This document shows positions 23,237 through 33,842 of a DNA stretch of 64,000 nucleotides, one piece after another (the stretch's first letter is position 1; each line of letters opens with the position of its first letter). Source of the stretch: Evernia prunastri (lineage: Eukaryota > Ascomycota > Lecanoromycetes > Lecanorales > Parmeliaceae); the NCBI GenBank assembly GCA_003184365.1, contig NKYR01000003.1, positions 124,001-188,000 on the forward strand, written 5' to 3'. A model generated the notes under the pieces. The model did no database searches. It was not told the DNA's origin and worked only from the letters and a program-made list of their open reading frames with translations. The position numbers were made by a program, and so were the translations under genes.

Positions 23237-24676
23237 TCAGAAGTGCGGCAGGAATGCAGTCCAATTGATAGACTCGTACGCACTTGGTGGCAAAGCTCGA
23301 AGATTGATAAATCCCTCGATGATGACAAAGGCCCGAGCAAAGAGGTATATCCCACCGCACAAGGTGACGGGAATGAGCGTCCTTAACGGCACATCCATCA
23401 CTGGATCATGAGGAGTGGTGTTGTTTCGTAACCGCGCAGCAATACGCTTGAGTCTTTCGTTCGCATCACCAAGCTCATGTCGGTCGATAGCGCAAGAGCT
23501 GGAGGGCACGGGTGAGGGGATTCGAGCAGGACGAGCGACGTCTGCAGTTGGTGTTGGTGCCTTCTCGGCGGTGAAGCCGCTGTCTGCCCTTCCAAGTCTT
23601 GAAGGAATTCGCCAGGCGTAAACCTCGACGACCCAGGTCAAGGTTATGCATATCATGATCGTGATTGTCGCGATATGCCAAATTTTCTTCTCCATATGAG
23701 TGGGAAAGGGCAGGCTCCACCCCGTTAGATGAACAGCACCATAGCCCATTTGAAACACGAAAAGAATCCACATTGGCCTTCCAGCAATGAGGGGAAAGTC
23801 ATCGTTTGGTATCGCGTCGATGGGCCTCTCCGTCCTGTCGAAATTGAAACCCAACTTCCTCAGCATACCTTTCCAATACATCCAGTATAGCGTCCAAGAC
23901 CACTCCTCCCGGCTCACGAAATCCATCGGCGTCCGCCTGTAGGGTTTGCTTGCAGATTCTCCCGCTTCGCAGAGAATCTCTCCCAGTGTTGCATTTGGTC
24001 GTAAGACGACGGCTCGGTTGACATCCATTGGTTTCGCCCGCCAGAAAAAGTAGGTTCCCATACTGCAAATGATGAAGCCCACGGTAGCTAGTTCAATGAC
24101 CGTGACATCGAGATGTTGGATTATGCGGCTGATGCAGCACACCAGATACCAGAAGATCTGGCAGACGATGATGAGACGGACTACGCCGTCGACTTTGTCC
24201 TTGTCTTCAATCTCTCCTCTCTCTAGTCCCACGGCTGAATAAGGAACGTAGCCATTCTCAACCAGATATAGAACCTGCTTCGAATCTAGAGGGAAGGTCG
24301 TAAAGTCTCCTTCCGACGTGGGGGACAGCTGCGCCTGTAGGACGAAGCCGCCCATGTTGGCGAAAAACGCGTGTGTCATCGACCAGCCTGGGTACTTGAG
24401 CCGGTCGAACTCAGCAACGGAGCGCCTCGCTGCGCACCACTGCCCAACCGCGAGCTGGAAGATGAACTCAGGTCCCATAAAGCATAAGCCAGCCAGTTCG
24501 AATTTGCGCCATGTTTTCTTATACAGACTGTAGCTGGGTGGGTAAATGTTGAGGCAGAGAACAGACCAGCTGCACAGGAACAGCGTTATGCTGCTGCTGG
24601 AGAGGATGTCGATAGTTCCGCGGCCATTTGGAGAGGGGGTCCAGCCTTGTAGAGGCGTTGTTTGGTTTGTGGCCAT
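23237..24676 (-). CDS. Fungal multi-pass integral membrane protein
   Basis: A single exon encodes 479 aa. The start MATNQTTPLQGWTPSPNGRG followed by TIDILSSSSITLFLCSWSVL fits a family of uncharacterised membrane proteins widespread in filamentous fungi, with the recurring words GTIDI, SVLCLNI and GPEF. Hydrophobic helices appear at about residues 28-45, 65-82, 170-190, 195-215 and 300-350 (two), and again near 440-465. A long cytosolic loop holds the WTLYWMYWKG segment, and a basic/Ser-rich stretch lies near 375-420. The last residues ESINWTAFLPHF are also typical. No enzymatic motif is visible and the function is unknown. Confidence 0.75.
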   Translation of the reverse strand: MATNQTTPLQGWTPSPNGRGTIDILSSSSITLFLCSWSVLCLNIYPPSYSLYKKTWRKFELAGLCFMGPEFIFQLAVGQWCAARRSVAEFDRLKYPGWSMTHAFFANMGGFVLQAQLSPTSEGDFTTFPLDSKQVLYLVENGYVPYSAVGLERGEIEDKDKVDGVVRLIIVCQIFWYLVCCISRIIQHLDVTVIELATVGFIICSMGTYFFWRAKPMDVNRAVVLRPNATLGEILCEAGESASKPYRRTPMDFVSREEWSWTLYWMYWKGMLRKLGFNFDRTERPIDAIPNDDFPLIAGRPMWILFVFQMGYGAVHLTGWSLPFPTHMEKKIWHIATITIMICITLTWVVEVYAWRIPSRLGRADSGFTAEKAPTPTADVARPARIPSPVPSSSCAIDRHELGDANERLKRIAARLRNNTTPHDPVMDVPLRTLIPVTLCGGIYLFARAFVIIEGFINLRALPPSAYESINWTAFLPHF

Positions 24677-25979
24677 AGCGAAGGTTTAAGATGGCTTTCG
24701 GCGGTCAAGAGAGCTTCGTGGACAAAGACAAAGGGTAGAATCTCGTCTTGTCGGATATATAAAATGAGAGGAATGGCAATATGCGCTTGATGAGTGGCTC
24801 AGAAGTTAAGAAGGAAACAGGATATATACGCTGGATCTCGAAATCCAGATAAAGAGAATATTGGGGACAGACCAAAACATATTGAACGTGTATGGGTTCG
24901 CTGCTTCCTTGCCTTTTTTTAGAAGAGGTAATCCCAGCCAATGCAGGCAGCCCTGGACGCTCTGACAAACCTGTGACAGAGCTGCATATTTCGAGATTGG
25001 CCGATTAATGGAAGTCGCACACCCTCTTTTTACGATGAAACATCGGCACTCGTGCTCGTCCAATAGTAGCGAAAAGTGCCATCGAAAATAGTCATACTGT
25101 CTTCGACTTGGTATCCAGATAGCAGCAGGACCTGATGACTCCTGGAGTGTATATAGCCACAATGATGCTTTAGCTACCGTGGATCTGCAGTCGGGCACAT
25201 GGTGAAGCAACGTAACCAACGGACTGAATTGATTGGCCGAGCGGGAATTCCGAGCGTGCAACATAAGGTAGGCGCCCTAAATACTCTACGCATTGGTACG
25301 CAATGCAGCGCGAGATTGACTTTTTTTGGGGGCCGTGATTCATGGATTTAGCTGCATATGTTAGCACGAACGTCTTCCAAAGAGCCAAGCAGCTGACACC
25401 CTTATCTAAGCTGAAGTAGCACAATAAAAGTGAACCGAGAAGGAAAGAGAGATGCACTCTGTATCAAGCGATATGATGTCAATCGGGTTTCACCTGGAAT
25501 AAACATCTCTCCCATCTCACTTGTAAGCAACTGTGAGAGTCATCGTCGTCTACTCCTTGAAACACCGCGCAGAAAAGAGTAAAGTTGTGAGTAGGTACCT
25601 AGGAGAATAAGAATCTTTTTTGCGTACCTAGAGTTGTGAAAACCCGATTTATCCAGAGTTAATAAGCGCCCGAAAGTCTACTCCACCATAATAATTTGCA
25701 GCTGCATCTCCTCGCTCTCTCCTCTCCGTTGTAGCCAAGGCCTGTATATATAGAAATATCATATAACCACGTATGCTATAGCCCAGCCCGTTAGTACACG
25801 CTTTTCACCGTCCTTTATTCATACTGGATAGCCCTCGATGAAAGAATCTCTCAACGCTCTGTATTTTTTTTTCTAGTTTCTTCCGGTTTTTTGTGCTGCC
25901 AGTCCCTGGCTTCAGGACCAGAGGCCGGAGCAGAAGATAAAGAGCGAAAATAACAGACAGCAAGCTCTAGCTTCAAATA
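24677..25979. other. Divergent intergenic, 1.3 kb
   Basis: Both neighbours read outward, so two promoters lie here. There are T-rich and pyrimidine-rich tracts near 25690-25740 and 25860-25890. Minus-strand frames at 24705-25457 overlap one another out of phase and resemble nothing known. No repeat arms seen. Confidence 0.4.
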
Positions 25980-27497
25980 ATGGAAATCCACAATGAGGGG
26001 GTGGCTCTTATAGCTGCTCGAGCCCAACAGTTCTACGAAAGCCAGGAACCTTACCGTATATATCATGGATCTACGAACACAACAAGACCATCACAGCGCC
26101 GGCGAGACCAGCTTGTCGACACCAGTAAGCTTACCCAAGTGCTCGAAGTCGACGTCAAGGCTAGAACTGTACTCGTGGAGCCAAATGTACCCATGGATGA
26201 TTTGGTAGAGACTACTCTTCAGTATGGCCTTGTTCCTCCCGTCGTCATGGAATTCCCCGGTATTACTGTCGGCGGGGGGTTTGCCGGCCAGGCCGGCGAG
26301 AGTAGCTCTTTTCGTCATGGGCTCTTCGATAGGACGGTGATCTGGCTGGAGATCGTTCTTGCAAATGGCGAGGTTGTTACTGCTTCCAAAGAGACCAAAG
26401 CCGATCTTTTCTATGGCGCGGCTGCCTCATTCGGCACTCTGGGTATCATCACTCTTCTGAAGATCCAATTGATAGAAGCGAAGCCGTACGTCAAGTTGGA
26501 GTATCTTCAAGTAGCCAGCGTGCGGGAAGCTGTCAAGGTTTTCGAAGACCTCACGGAAGATGCAACCATTGAGTACGTGGACGCGATCATGTTCTCTGCG
26601 AGAAATGGCGTCGTCTGCTCAGGACGTTTGTCGAACACGTCCGCCTCGAGGATTCAACGATTTACTCGCCCCACAGACACTTGGTTCTACCTCCACGCTA
26701 AGAAATTCGCCACTAGATCCGTGGAAAAGCCAGTTGTGGAGACCATACCATTGCGCGACTATCTCTTTAGGTACGATCGCGGCACCTTCTGGACGGGTGT
26801 GTATGCTTTCAAGTACTTCGTGACCCCATTCAACAGAGTCACGCGCTGGGCCTTGGACTATTTCATGCACACCCGGATAATGTATCATGGTCTTCACAAG
26901 TCTGGGTTTGCAAACCAGTACATGGTCCAGGACGTCGCTATACCGTATCGTGCAGCAGACGAGTTCATGCAATTTTTAGACAAGTCCTTCCGACAGTATC
27001 CCATTTGGCTGGCTCCAGTGAATCAAGCCGGACAGTCGCCAGATGCTCCGCGTGGTCTCCTGGTCGAAATGCCGGAGTCAAAAAGCCCTGACAGGATGAT
27101 CAACTTTGGTGTCTGGGGTCCTGGGTCAGGCAATCGGTCAAAATTTGTGGAAGAAAATCGAAGATTGGAACAGAAAGTCCAATCGCTGAATGGCAGGAAA
27201 TGGCTCTATGCCCATGCTTATTACACAGCAGATGAATTTTGGAGTATATATGATCGCAGAGCCCATGATGGTATACGAGCCAAGTACAACGCGGCTCATT
27301 TACCAAATGTATACGACAAGGTGAAGGTCGACGTTGAGGCTGAAGGAAAAGCAAGAAAGCAATCTTGGATCGCTGCAAGTTTTTGGAGTATCTGGCCACT
27401 CAGTGGGCTCTACGGCGTATACAAAGTCTTGCGAGGTGGCGACTACCTTCTGCCTCGAGAGCGATGGTGGAAGGGTTCGCAGAAGTCAAAAATTTAG
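25980..27497 (+). CDS. DHCR24/DIMINUTO-like FAD-linked oxidoreductase
   Basis: A single-exon gene of 505 aa. The N-terminal half is a PCMH-type FAD-binding domain: VLVEPNVPMDDLV, the FAD-contacting VVMEFPGITVGGGFAGQAGE (near residue 95), SFRHGLFDRTV, and the GAAASFGTLGIIT phosphate-binding segment. The C-terminal half shows the helical cap of the delta(24)-sterol reductase/DWARF1 group, including VQDVAIPYRAADEFMQFLDK and HAYYTADEFW. In animals and plants these enzymes reduce the sterol side-chain C24 double bond using NADPH. Fungi end in ergosterol and do not need that step, so the fungal substrate is uncertain. A C-terminal hydrophobic segment (WIAASFWSIWPLSGLYGVY) may anchor it to membrane. 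Confidence 0.85.
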   Translation: MEIHNEGVALIAARAQQFYESQEPYRIYHGSTNTTRPSQRRRDQLVDTSKLTQVLEVDVKARTVLVEPNVPMDDLVETTLQYGLVPPVVMEFPGITVGGGFAGQAGESSSFRHGLFDRTVIWLEIVLANGEVVTASKETKADLFYGAAASFGTLGIITLLKIQLIEAKPYVKLEYLQVASVREAVKVFEDLTEDATIEYVDAIMFSARNGVVCSGRLSNTSASRIQRFTRPTDTWFYLHAKKFATRSVEKPVVETIPLRDYLFRYDRGTFWTGVYAFKYFVTPFNRVTRWALDYFMHTRIMYHGLHKSGFANQYMVQDVAIPYRAADEFMQFLDKSFRQYPIWLAPVNQAGQSPDAPRGLLVEMPESKSPDRMINFGVWGPGSGNRSKFVEENRRLEQKVQSLNGRKWLYAHAYYTADEFWSIYDRRAHDGIRAKYNAAHLPNVYDKVKVDVEAEGKARKQSWIAASFWSIWPLSGLYGVYKVLRGGDYLLPRERWWKGSQKSKI

Positions 27498-28024
27498 CAG
27501 TCATAACATATAAGCCCGATTTCAATTTTGAATCGAATGGGGAAAAGGAAGAGAGCGTAAGTGAGCGTCTTCCAAGGTCAATGTTATCGGTAATAGTCAG
27601 AGACCATCTGTTTCTATGGCTTGTAGACAGCTTTTGGCTTTTGAAGTTCGTATACTCTCACGCCAAGCGCCCGGATAACGCCCTATGCTTGGAGCCCGTT
27701 CAGGAATGCGCATGATTCGGGGCTCAATGCTCTGATTAGGTTCCACAAAGATTCCTATGACTCTGTGGGCTGCTAATTCACACCCTTCTTATGAGCTGAC
27801 CGGAACCATTCGAATATCGCACCCGGGGGGTGCGCTTTCCGAAGGGTATGACTTACCGGATTGATCTACACGCTTTTCTGAAATTGTTCGATTTAACCGA
27901 GAGTTCTCGCTTAGTCAGCTCGCCGCACTGATTTTCACCTCGACCTTTGTGACTACCACGCACCAAGGTACAACACCAAGCTCAGCCAGCCGTACTGATT
28001 CCGTAAGTACGCATATCCACCAAA
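27498..28024. other. Intergenic, 527 bp
   Basis: Between two same-strand genes: 3' region of the oxidoreductase and promoter of eIF3c. The open frame running past 27497 to 27715 is a chance alternative frame. Confidence 0.5.
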
Positions 28025-30712
28025 ATGTCAAGGTTCTTTACACAAGGTGATAGCTCCAGCGAGAGCAGCTCCTCAGACGAGGAGGAGCTCTATAGCGAGG
28101 AGGAAGGCGTACAAAAGTCCGAAGAAGAATCAAGTGAAGAAGAAGAGGCATCGGAGGAAGAGGAGTCTTCATCTTCGGATGAAGGGGGAAAGTCTGGGGT
28201 CTCCAAGTTCTTACGAGATGTGGCCTCGAGTGATGAGAGCGAAGATGAGGACAAAGTGACCGTCGTCAAAAGCGCGAAAGACAAACGACTAGAGGAGCTG
28301 GAAGGCGTGGTAAAGGTGATCGACAATGCCTCTAAGATTGGTGACTGGAGCACAATAGCAACTGGTGAGTCCAAATGGTTCTGAGCTCGCATTTTGAAGG
28401 CTGCTGATACTGGGCCTCTACAGAGTTCGACAAGCTCAACAGGCAGGTTACAAAGATAACGACTTCGGAGAAAGCACCCAAGGTCTACGTCAAGACAATA
28501 TCAGATTTGGAAGATCTCATGAATGAAGCGATTGCAAAGCAGAAGGTCTCAACGAAGAAAATGAACGCTACAAACGCCAGGGGGCTTAATGCCATGAAGC
28601 AAAAGATCAAGAGAAACAACAAAGACTACAACACCGAGATTGAGAAGTATCGAGAGGACAAGTTTGACTACATGATGTCAGAGGAAGAAGAAGAGGTCGT
28701 GCCTGTTGACAAGACCAAGAAGCCAAAGGTACAGTACGCCGAGGGAATCGATGCTGGAGATGATGAAGGCTTCTCGACTGTAGGACGCGGAGGTAAAACG
28801 CTACAGTACACTCCCGAGAGCATCTTGAAGCATCTTCGATCAATTGTGGAGTCCCGAGGAAAGAAGAATACAGACCGAGCAGAGCAAATTAGGATAATGG
28901 AGAAGCTGCTCGAGGTTGCCGACACGCCGTATCGCACCATTCGAGTCCTTCTCACAATGATAGCAACCCGTTTCGATTTGACCACTGGTTCGACAGCAAC
29001 TTTTATGTCTCAAGAGAACTGGAAATCGGCCGAGCATGAGTTTGGAAGACTTCTTGAGACACTGGAAACGAACAGAAATTTGGTTGTGGTTGAGAACGCC
29101 GAGGAGTGGGACGACGACGAGAAGCCACCGCAACCTGCAGCAGGAGAGCAACTCAAAATTCCCGGAAGCGTCGTGTCAGTAGTCGAGCGTCTGGATGACG
29201 AGCTCACGCGGTCACTGCAGCACATCGACCCTCATACAGCTGAATACATTGAGAGATTACAAGACGAGCAAGCTCTTTATACCGATATCCTGCGGGCTTT
29301 GCTTTACGTCGAGAATCTTAAACGCGATGAAAAGCTTGACCAGTCGGACGATGCTGCGAATCGAGTTGTGATGAGACGGTTGGAGCATGTATACTTCAAG
29401 GTATGTTGTATCTATCTACTTGAAAACATGAATGCTGACACCATGTCAACAGCCTGCGCAAGTCGTGCATATCCTCGAAGAAAATGCCTGGAAATCGATA
29501 CCGTCCCAACTCGATTCATCCATCACTCCCCGTGCGAATGATGCAGACATAGATTCCCTTGTTCAGACATTGAGCACGTATCTTTTCAAACACAGCGCGG
29601 ATATCATTCGTGCAAGAGCCTATCTTTGCCAGGTCTACTACTTTGCGCTGCACGACCACTATTATAAAGCCCGAGACATGTTGTTGATGTCTCACTTACA
29701 GGAAACGATCGCGAATTTCCCCATCAACACCCAGATCTTGTTCAACCGTACTCTGGTGCAAGTCGGTCTCTGCGCTTTCCGGGCTAATCTAGTTTACGAG
29801 TCACAAAACACCCTTCAAGAAATCTGCGGTAGCGGACGGCAAAAAGAGCTTCTCGCCCAAGGCGTCATGATCCAGAGATACTCACAAGTAACGCCAGAAC
29901 AAGAGCGACTGGAGAGGCAACGACAATTACCCTTCCATATGCACATTAATCTTGAGCTGCTTGAATGTGTCTACCTTACATGCTCGATGCTGCTAGAGAT
30001 ACCTCTCCTGGCACAGACCGGTTCATCACCAGACATCAAAAAAAGAATTATCAGCAAGACGTACCGCCGTCTCTTAGAGTTCCACGAGCGCCAGATCTTT
30101 ACAGGGCCGCCTGAAAACACTCGGGACCACGTCATGCAAGCCTCAAGAGCGCTAGCTGCTGGCGAATGGAAGAAGTCTGCTGAACTCATCAATTCAATCA
30201 AGATCTGGGAATTGATGGCCGAGCCAGAAAAGATCAAGGACATGCTTTCAGCCCAAATCCAAGAAGAAGGCTTGAGGACGTATCTCTTCACATATGCTCC
30301 GTTCTACGACACCTTGGCAGTCGGTACACTAGCGTCCATGTTCGAGCTTTCAGAAAGGAAGGTTGCTGCTGTCGTGAGCAAGATGATCTCACACGAGGAG
30401 CTGGCAGCAGCTCTTGACCAGGTTAACAGCGCCATTATTTTCCGAAAAGGCGTGGAACTGTCAAGGCTGCAAAGCCTGGCTCTTACGCTCAGTGACAAAG
30501 CTAGCGGTCTGATAGAAGCAAACGAGCGGACTTTAGAACAAAGGACACAGGGCACAGCTAATGCTTTCGAGCGACAAGGTGGCCAAGGTGGTAGGGGCGG
30601 ACGTGGTGGGAGAGGGAGAGGTGGAGGCCAAAGAGGAGACCGTGGCGGTTCGAGAACTCGTGGAGGACAGCAATTTGGTGGTGGTGCACTGGGTGGTGCG
30701 ATCAAAGTTTAA
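28025..30712 (+). CDS. NIP1: Eukaryotic translation initiation factor 3 subunit C
   Basis: Three exons, 28025-28364, 28424-29400 and 29453-30712, encode 858 aa. The start MSRFFTQGDSSSES and the long acidic Ser/Glu N-terminus are characteristic of Nip1/eIF3c. This region contacts eIF1 and eIF5 in yeast. The middle contains FDKLNRQV, ARGLNAMKQKIKRNNK and VVERLDDELTRSLQHIDPH. The PCI domain follows (about residues 600-770: AGEWKKSAELINSIKIWELM, TYLFTYAPFYDTLA). The C-terminus ends in an RGG-rich tail (GGRGGRGGRGRGGGQ) that can bind RNA. eIF3c is a core scaffold of the 43S preinitiation complex. It converges with SNF8. Confidence 0.96.
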
Positions 30713-30860
30713 AAGGAATTGCGTTCCTTCGTCTCTTGCTGCGGCAATCAGAAAAACGAGTCTATGTATGCATTCAAGTGAATACTGGCGCTGTGCTGTG
30801 CATCAAGCAGGGGGTATCATTGACTGCAATTGAAAACATGACGCTCCACACCCTATGCTC

Positions 30861-31718
30861 TTAATCCTCAAAATCGTTCATGAATGTGGGTGACCAATAT
30901 TCTTTTTCCGGCGCTTGAAGATCGACCCAGACCAACGAGTCTGCCAACAGATCCTCGATAACCGTTTCCGCTCTTACGTGTTCCCAGCCCAGGTTGTCCT
31001 CGAGCATAGAAGCCGTGACATATCCCAAGACTTGGATGGCTTCAAGGACCCTCGATTGATCCGTGTTCAATTCCTTGGGTATGGATCGTATCATTTGCTT
31101 GCTTCCAACGTTTACGATCGAGAAACCAGATCCCAACGGGTTGAGAGATTTTACAGCGCGCAGGATATCATCACTGTAAACCAAGCCTTGTCAGCTCTAC
31201 CAGATCCTCCGAAGACGCGCTCAGATAGCTGTGAGATTTCTTACATACTCACTAACATCCATCCCGCCACCTATCCCCTTTCCCTTTTTAACCTGCTCCT
31301 TACACTCTTCTACCCCCAACAACCCTCCATTCTCGCCTCTGCTTCCCCTACAGACCTCCACCACTCTGACTGCCAGCTCAAAGTAGAAATCATTGACGTC
31401 CCCTCCCAATACCTTCGCCCACAAGCTCCCAATGGCTCCCTTTCCCGCACCCTTACCTTTCACGTTGCTCCCAGCAAGCGGATCAACCCCAATAGCATTA
31501 CACATGCGAGCGAACTCGGCACGAAAGCTTGGATTTGATTTGATGGTGTCGGCATGCTGAAGAGCAAAGTTGTGAAGGAGAGACTGGAAGACTGAGAGTT
31601 GGGTTTGTAGGGAGGAGAGGTGCGTGCTACGAATGGATGCACCATGGCTCGCGTATGAGGTAGAGAGAGATGAGCGATTTTGGAAGGCGGAGAGACCTAC
31701 GCCTCGGCGGGCGGACAT
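30861..31718 (-). CDS. SNF8: ESCRT-II subunit SNF8/VPS22
   Basis: Two exons on the minus strand, 31718-31249 and 31173-30861, encode 260 aa. The chosen donor is GTATGT at 31248: of three adjacent GT sites only this one keeps phase 2 and yields MDVSDDDILRAVKSL. The start MSARRGVGLSAF, the FRAEFARMCNAIGVDPLAG segment and the winged-helix pair with LVWVDLQAPEKEYWSPTF near the end are hallmarks of SNF8/EAP30. It forms ESCRT-II with VPS25 and VPS36 and sorts ubiquitinated membrane proteins into multivesicular endosomes. A Gly/Lys-rich loop near residue 145 looks variable. It is divergent from RPL7, with only 226 bp between starts. Confidence 0.94.
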
Positions 31719-31944
31719 GGCAATGTTGACGCTCCTGGTTGCAATGACTGGCAGACGGTAGATATGGATGCCTCAGAAGGGTTTACTGTAGGGCTGAGGA
31801 TCCACTAAGACTTGGAGCGGCTTAGCGTAGTTTTCAAGCGAAAGTTTCTTGGCACACAATGTGGACGTTGGCAGGCTTTTCCGTTCATTCCTCATAGACA
31901 CATCGACTACCAACTCGCACCTCGACCGCCATAGATCTATCAAG
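31719..31944. promoter_or_regulatory. Compact divergent promoter SNF8 / RPL7
   Basis: Only 226 bp separate the two ATGs, so this segment must carry the promoters of both a ribosomal protein gene and SNF8. I see no named motif with certainty. Confidence 0.5.
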
Positions 31945-33567
31945 ATGGCCCCCAAGAAGCACCAAGCCCAGGTCAAGACGTACGCACTCCCTCCGACCCT
32001 CCCCTCGTCCAATCTGTCGCCTGTGGTCGTGTCATAGCTGTCCGCTCCCCCCGGCTGGGTTGCTTTCTCAATCACCTGTGATAGCACCAGCTCGATCAGT
32101 CCCGCAGTTTACTGTTGAAGACTTCAGTCTACCAGATTGGATACACTACAGGAACAATGGGGTATTGAGGCTGAAGACCATCTTCTCCTGAAAATAAAGT
32201 GCCGCATCCGAACTTCGACTTGCAGCTTGTACCCTGCTCGCTGCTTGTCTATGAAGTCTCGAACACATGCGTGCAATCTTCCTGAGCTCTGCTCGGGGTA
32301 TTGTCGTCTGAGAAAAGTGTCCGAGTACCGCGAAAAGCTCGTCTCCACCAGATATAGCTTAGTAGCCGAAACGTCCATCTCACCGATTAAATTCAGTCCG
32401 TCGAGTCATTTCCCCGTCCGAGAATGCCGCACCACAGCTGCACTTCTTCACTCGGCGTTTTTTTTTACATCTGAACTCGCGGACAGACTATGCTGACCTT
32501 GTCGAATTTTTGGGTGTCTGTAGAACCGTACCGACTGAGGATGAGATCCTCGTCCCCGAGACGCTGTTGAAGAAGCGCAAGAGCCAGGAGAAGGCGCGTG
32601 AGGAGCGCTCAGCTGAATTTGAGAAGAAGAAGAAGGTCGGTCATAATTTCATTCCTATGGTTTCCTGTTCCTGCAGGAGAATGCCGACGTGGACGATGGT
32701 GATGATACATACCAATACCGCGACTAGGCCTTGAGGTCGATGCTGTCGCTTTACATTAACCATCTTTCGGGTCTGAATCGTCCGCGAGAAGCGCTGCCAT
32801 TTACATAACCTCCTGGCATGACGGTGCTAACAACTCTTTATTACAGGCCCAGAAGGAGAAGCGTGGAGTCATCTTCAAGCGCGCCGAATCCTATGTTCAA
32901 GAATACCGTAATGCAGAGCGCGAGAAGATTCGCCTGTCCCGCCTCGCCAAGCAAGAAGGCAACTTCTACGTGCCTGGCGAGCCCAAGCTGGTCTTCGTCG
33001 TCCGCATCAAAGGAATCAACAAAATGGCCCCCAAACCCCGCAAGATTATGCAACTCCTCCGTCTCCTTCAGATCAACAACGGCGTCTTCGTCAAACTCAC
33101 CAAGGCCACTTCCGAAATGCTCAAAGTAGTCGAACCTTACATCGCCTATGGTAGGAAAATTTTCTTTAAGCCTATTTGCTCTTTTCGAGTGCCATACTAG
33201 ACACCATTTGTCCGCAGCTTATACTCATGGAATTTACTTACTAGGCTACCCTTCGGTAAAATCCGTCCGCGACCTCATCTACAAGCGGGGATACGCGAAG
33301 ATCAACAAGCAGCGCATCCCTCTCACCGACAACCAGATCATCGAGGAGAACCTGGGCAAATTTGGCATCATCTGCATGGAGGACCTGGTGCACGAAATCG
33401 TAACCGTCGGGCCGAACTTCAAGCAAGCGAGCAACTTTCTGTGGCCATTCAAGCTGTCGAATCCAACGGGTGGGTTCAGGACGCGGAAGTTCAAGCATTT
33501 TGTGGAGGGGGGCGATTTGGGGAACAGGGAAGACAAGATCAATGCGTTGGTCAAGCAGATGAACTAA
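31945..33567 (+). CDS. RPL7: 60S ribosomal protein L7 (uL30)
   Basis: Four exons encode 257 aa: 31945-31979, 32524-32635, 32847-33150 and 33245-33567. The N-terminus is short and basic (MAPKKHQAQVKT), followed by a Lys/Glu-rich arm. The body shows the L7 words FYVPGEPKLVFVVRIKGIN, PKPRKIMQLLRLLQINNGVF, KRGYAKINKQRIPLTDN and GKFGIICMEDLVHEI. It is a component of the large ribosomal subunit that contacts 25S rRNA and the 5S region. Intron 1 is 544 nt, about ten times the local norm. Intron 2 is 211 nt and carries a box C/D snoRNA. Long introns near the 5' end and snoRNA hosting are both common in ribosomal protein genes. Confidence 0.96.
32691..32783 (+). ncRNA. Box C/D snoRNA in RPL7 intron 2
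   Basis: Inside intron 2 of RPL7: box C GTGATGA at 32699-32705 and box D CTGA at 32773-32776, enclosed by a perfect terminal stem GGACGAT (32691-32697) with ATCGTCC (32777-32783), extendable by about three more pairs. The 14 nt just before box D (ACCATCTTTCGGGT, 32759-32772) are fully complementary to the conserved 25S/28S rRNA segment ACCCGAAAGATGGT. By the box D plus 5 rule the methylated base is the G of ACCCG. From memory this is yeast 25S Gm805, guided by snR39B. An internal TTGA (32731) and GTCGATG (32736) could be D' and C'. Expression follows from splicing of the host intron. Confidence 0.85.
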
Positions 33568-33842
33568 GCGGCTAGTGGGCAAGAATTTGGTGCTATTCAG
33601 AAAGAACCTCAGCTGTTGCTACTTGAAGAACCTGAGAGTATTTTCAATGCTGTGGCATGTAGCTGCTCAGCAAGTGCTAGACTAGATCAAATAACTTTTC
33701 AAGCTTCTTGCATTCGATCCTCGTTCATGTACTACTGGAGCCCGATTATCAACGCTTTGGGTGTACGCTATCCAACCCGAACCCAATGCATACAGCAAAA
33801 ATGCCGAAATACCATCGCCATCGACACAGTATTTCTCCATCC

